Of a DNA stretch of 6,928 nucleotides, positions 5,737-6,928 are shown in pieces. The translations under genes and the position numbers were made by a program. The stretch comes from Methylococcaceae bacterium. Its GTDB lineage: Bacteria > Pseudomonadota > Gammaproteobacteria > Methylococcales > Methylococcaceae. Under the pieces are notes generated by a model that made no database searches, was not told the DNA's origin, and was given only the letters and a program-made list of their open reading frames with translations. The stretch is taken from positions 1 to 6,928 of the forward strand of contig VEPB01000247.1 in assembly GCA_012026715.1 (NCBI GenBank), in the 5' to 3' direction. Within the stretch, counting starts at the first letter, position 1. Every line of letters begins with the position of its first letter.

Positions 5737-6920
5737 CGCAGCGCCTCAGCCTTGTCGGTGAGTTCCCAGGGCAGCTCCACCAGGCTGTCGCCCAGATGGC
5801 CGCCGGCCGGCAGCTTTTGATAGAAGCCATCCTTGTTGAGGGTGGGCAGGTGGCGCAGGTTGAAGTCGCGGATGATGGCGCCGAGGCGGAAGTCGAACAC
5901 CTCCTGGATGCGCGCAGACAGGGTCGCGTCGGAGCCGTTGCCGGTGCCGAAGGTTTCCACCTGGACGCTGACCGGAGCGGCGTGGCCGATGGAATAACTC
6001 AGCTGCACCTCGCATTGCTCGGCCAGCCCGGCGGCGACGATGTTCTTGGCCACGTAACGGGCCATGTAGGCGCCGACCCGGTCGATTCGCGAGGGATCCT
6101 TGCCGCTCAGGGCCGAGCCGCTGTGGCGGGCATAGGCGCCATAGGTGTCGCTGGAAGTCTTGCGGCCGGTCATGCCCGAATGGGAGGAGGGACCGCTGCG
6201 CGGGAAGGCACCCTGCGGGTTGATGAAGATCTCGGTGGACTCATCCGGGGCGATGGCCTGTTCCTCGAACACCGGCACGATCACCTCGGCGCCGAGCTTT
6301 TCCCGCAGCGCCACCGGGTCCACCGGCTTGCCGCCTTCGAGCCCGGCGATGATGGTGATGCCGTGGATGCGGGCGGGCTTGCCTTCCAGATATTCCACGC
6401 CCACCTGAGTCGTGCAGTCCGGCGACAGCCGATCCACCCGGCCGGAACGGCGCGCCTGGGAAAGCTGCCGTGCCAGCCGGTTGGCGAGGCTGACCGGCAG
6501 CGGCATCAGCTCCGGCGTCTGGGTGCAGGCGAAGCCGAATACCGTGGCCTGGTTGCGCACGGTATAGCGGTCCAGCTCGGCTTCGCTCAAGTCCTCTTCG
6601 TCGGCCTGGGCCCGTTGGTCCATGGGCATGGTGATGAGGCTGGTGACCACCGTGCAGTTGGCGGCGTCGAAATCCTCCAGGCGGTAGCCCACCTGCTTGA
6701 TCACCGAACGCGCCACTTCCGGAATGTCCACCGTTGCCGTGGAGGCAAACCGAGCCGCGACGAAAACCACGCTCTTGGATAGCGCGCATTCGGCGACGAT
6801 GCGGGAATAGGGATCTTTTTGGAGGAAGCGGTCGACCACCGCGTCGCTGATGGTGTCGCAGAGCCGGTCGGGATGGCCCTCGCTGACCGCTTCGGAGGTG
6901 AACAGATAGCTTTTCTTCAT
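5733..6920 (-). CDS. Divergent methionine adenosyltransferase (MetK-like)
   Basis: A 395-residue protein aligned by eye along its full length with S-adenosylmethionine synthase, which makes SAM from methionine and ATP in the cytoplasm. Clear family blocks are LFTSEAVSEGHPD (residues 6-18), MTGRK (250-254), DTYGAYARHSGSALSGKDPS (258-277), ARYVAKNIVAAGLA (287-300), VETFGTGNGS (321-330) and PWELTDKAEALR at the end. Against E. coli MetK, several active-site residues differ: the Asp of GDQG is N123, the Lys of the PDAKSQV segment is T170, the Asp before GLTGRK is H247, the second Lys of SGKDPSK is R278, and the Lys of HPDK is R19. H16, D18, R253, K254, K274 and D280 are kept. The active-site loop (about 98-118) is also unlike E. 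coli. It is therefore probably a paralogue rather than the housekeeping enzyme, so the symbol is left blank. GGAAG lies 3 bases before the ATG. It is coupled to the antiporter gene by ATGA. Confidence 0.88.
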   Translation of the reverse strand: MKKSYLFTSEAVSEGHPDRLCDTISDAVVDRFLQKDPYSRIVAECALSKSVVFVAARFASTATVDIPEVARSVIKQVGYRLEDFDAANCTVVTSLITMPMDQRAQADEEDLSEAELDRYTVRNQATVFGFACTQTPELMPLPVSLANRLARQLSQARRSGRVDRLSPDCTTQVGVEYLEGKPARIHGITIIAGLEGGKPVDPVALREKLGAEVIVPVFEEQAIAPDESTEIFINPQGAFPRSGPSSHSGMTGRKTSSDTYGAYARHSGSALSGKDPSRIDRVGAYMARYVAKNIVAAGLAEQCEVQLSYSIGHAAPVSVQVETFGTGNGSDATLSARIQEVFDFRLGAIIRDFNLRHLPTLNKDGFYQKLPAGGHLGDSLVELPWELTDKAEALR

Positions 6921-6928
6921 GGGCTTCC

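Noticed and set aside
4579..5820. Long plus-strand open frame (413 residues) rich in His and Gln opposite the antiporter and the end of the metK-like gene
   Set aside because: It is antisense to two proteins with strong family motifs; its composition is what the mirror of a GC-rich membrane protein gene gives, and no domain is recognisable.

Overview
This is a GC-rich, gene-dense stretch, probably from the chromosome of a gammaproteobacterium. PstB and PhoU resemble their gammaproteobacterial counterparts, and two upstream sites match the enterobacterial PhoB (Pho) box. A methanotroph-like or Chromatiales-like host would fit, but that is only a guess from gene content and base composition. 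No mobile element, CRISPR array, tRNA or rRNA was seen. Almost every base is coding; the largest gap is about 130 bases.

Plus strand, left part (1-2751): the 3' end of a family 1 glycoside hydrolase gene runs in from the left edge. A 64-base gap follows with a good Pho box and a phoA-like -10 element. Next come pstB (ATPase of the phosphate importer) and phoU (regulator of that importer and of PhoR), 14 bases apart. The importer genes pstS, pstC and pstA are not in the window, and the gene just upstream of pstB is not one of them.

Plus strand, middle (2752-4528): a second Pho box precedes three tightly packed genes: an EcsC-family protein, a small DUF5132-type protein whose start overlaps the end of the EcsC gene, and an HMA2-type protein starting 2 bases after the small gene. 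This trio looks like a functional unit at the membrane. Its job is unknown, and its promoter predicts induction by phosphate starvation together with pstB-phoU.

Minus strand, right part (4531-6920): a metK-like gene is followed by a CaCA-family cation/proton antiporter gene (Cax type), with stop and start overlapping as ATGA. The MetK-like protein differs from E. coli MetK at several catalytic positions, so it may be a paralogue with altered or lost activity. The antiporter has an atypical second alpha-repeat. Its stop codon lies 2 bases from that of the HMA2 gene, so the two operons converge with no room for a terminator between them.

Most interesting points: a predicted Pho regulon extending to an uncharacterised EcsC/DUF5132/HMA2 cassette, and a divergent MetK translationally coupled to a cation exchanger. 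All family assignments were made by eye from motifs; no database search was run.
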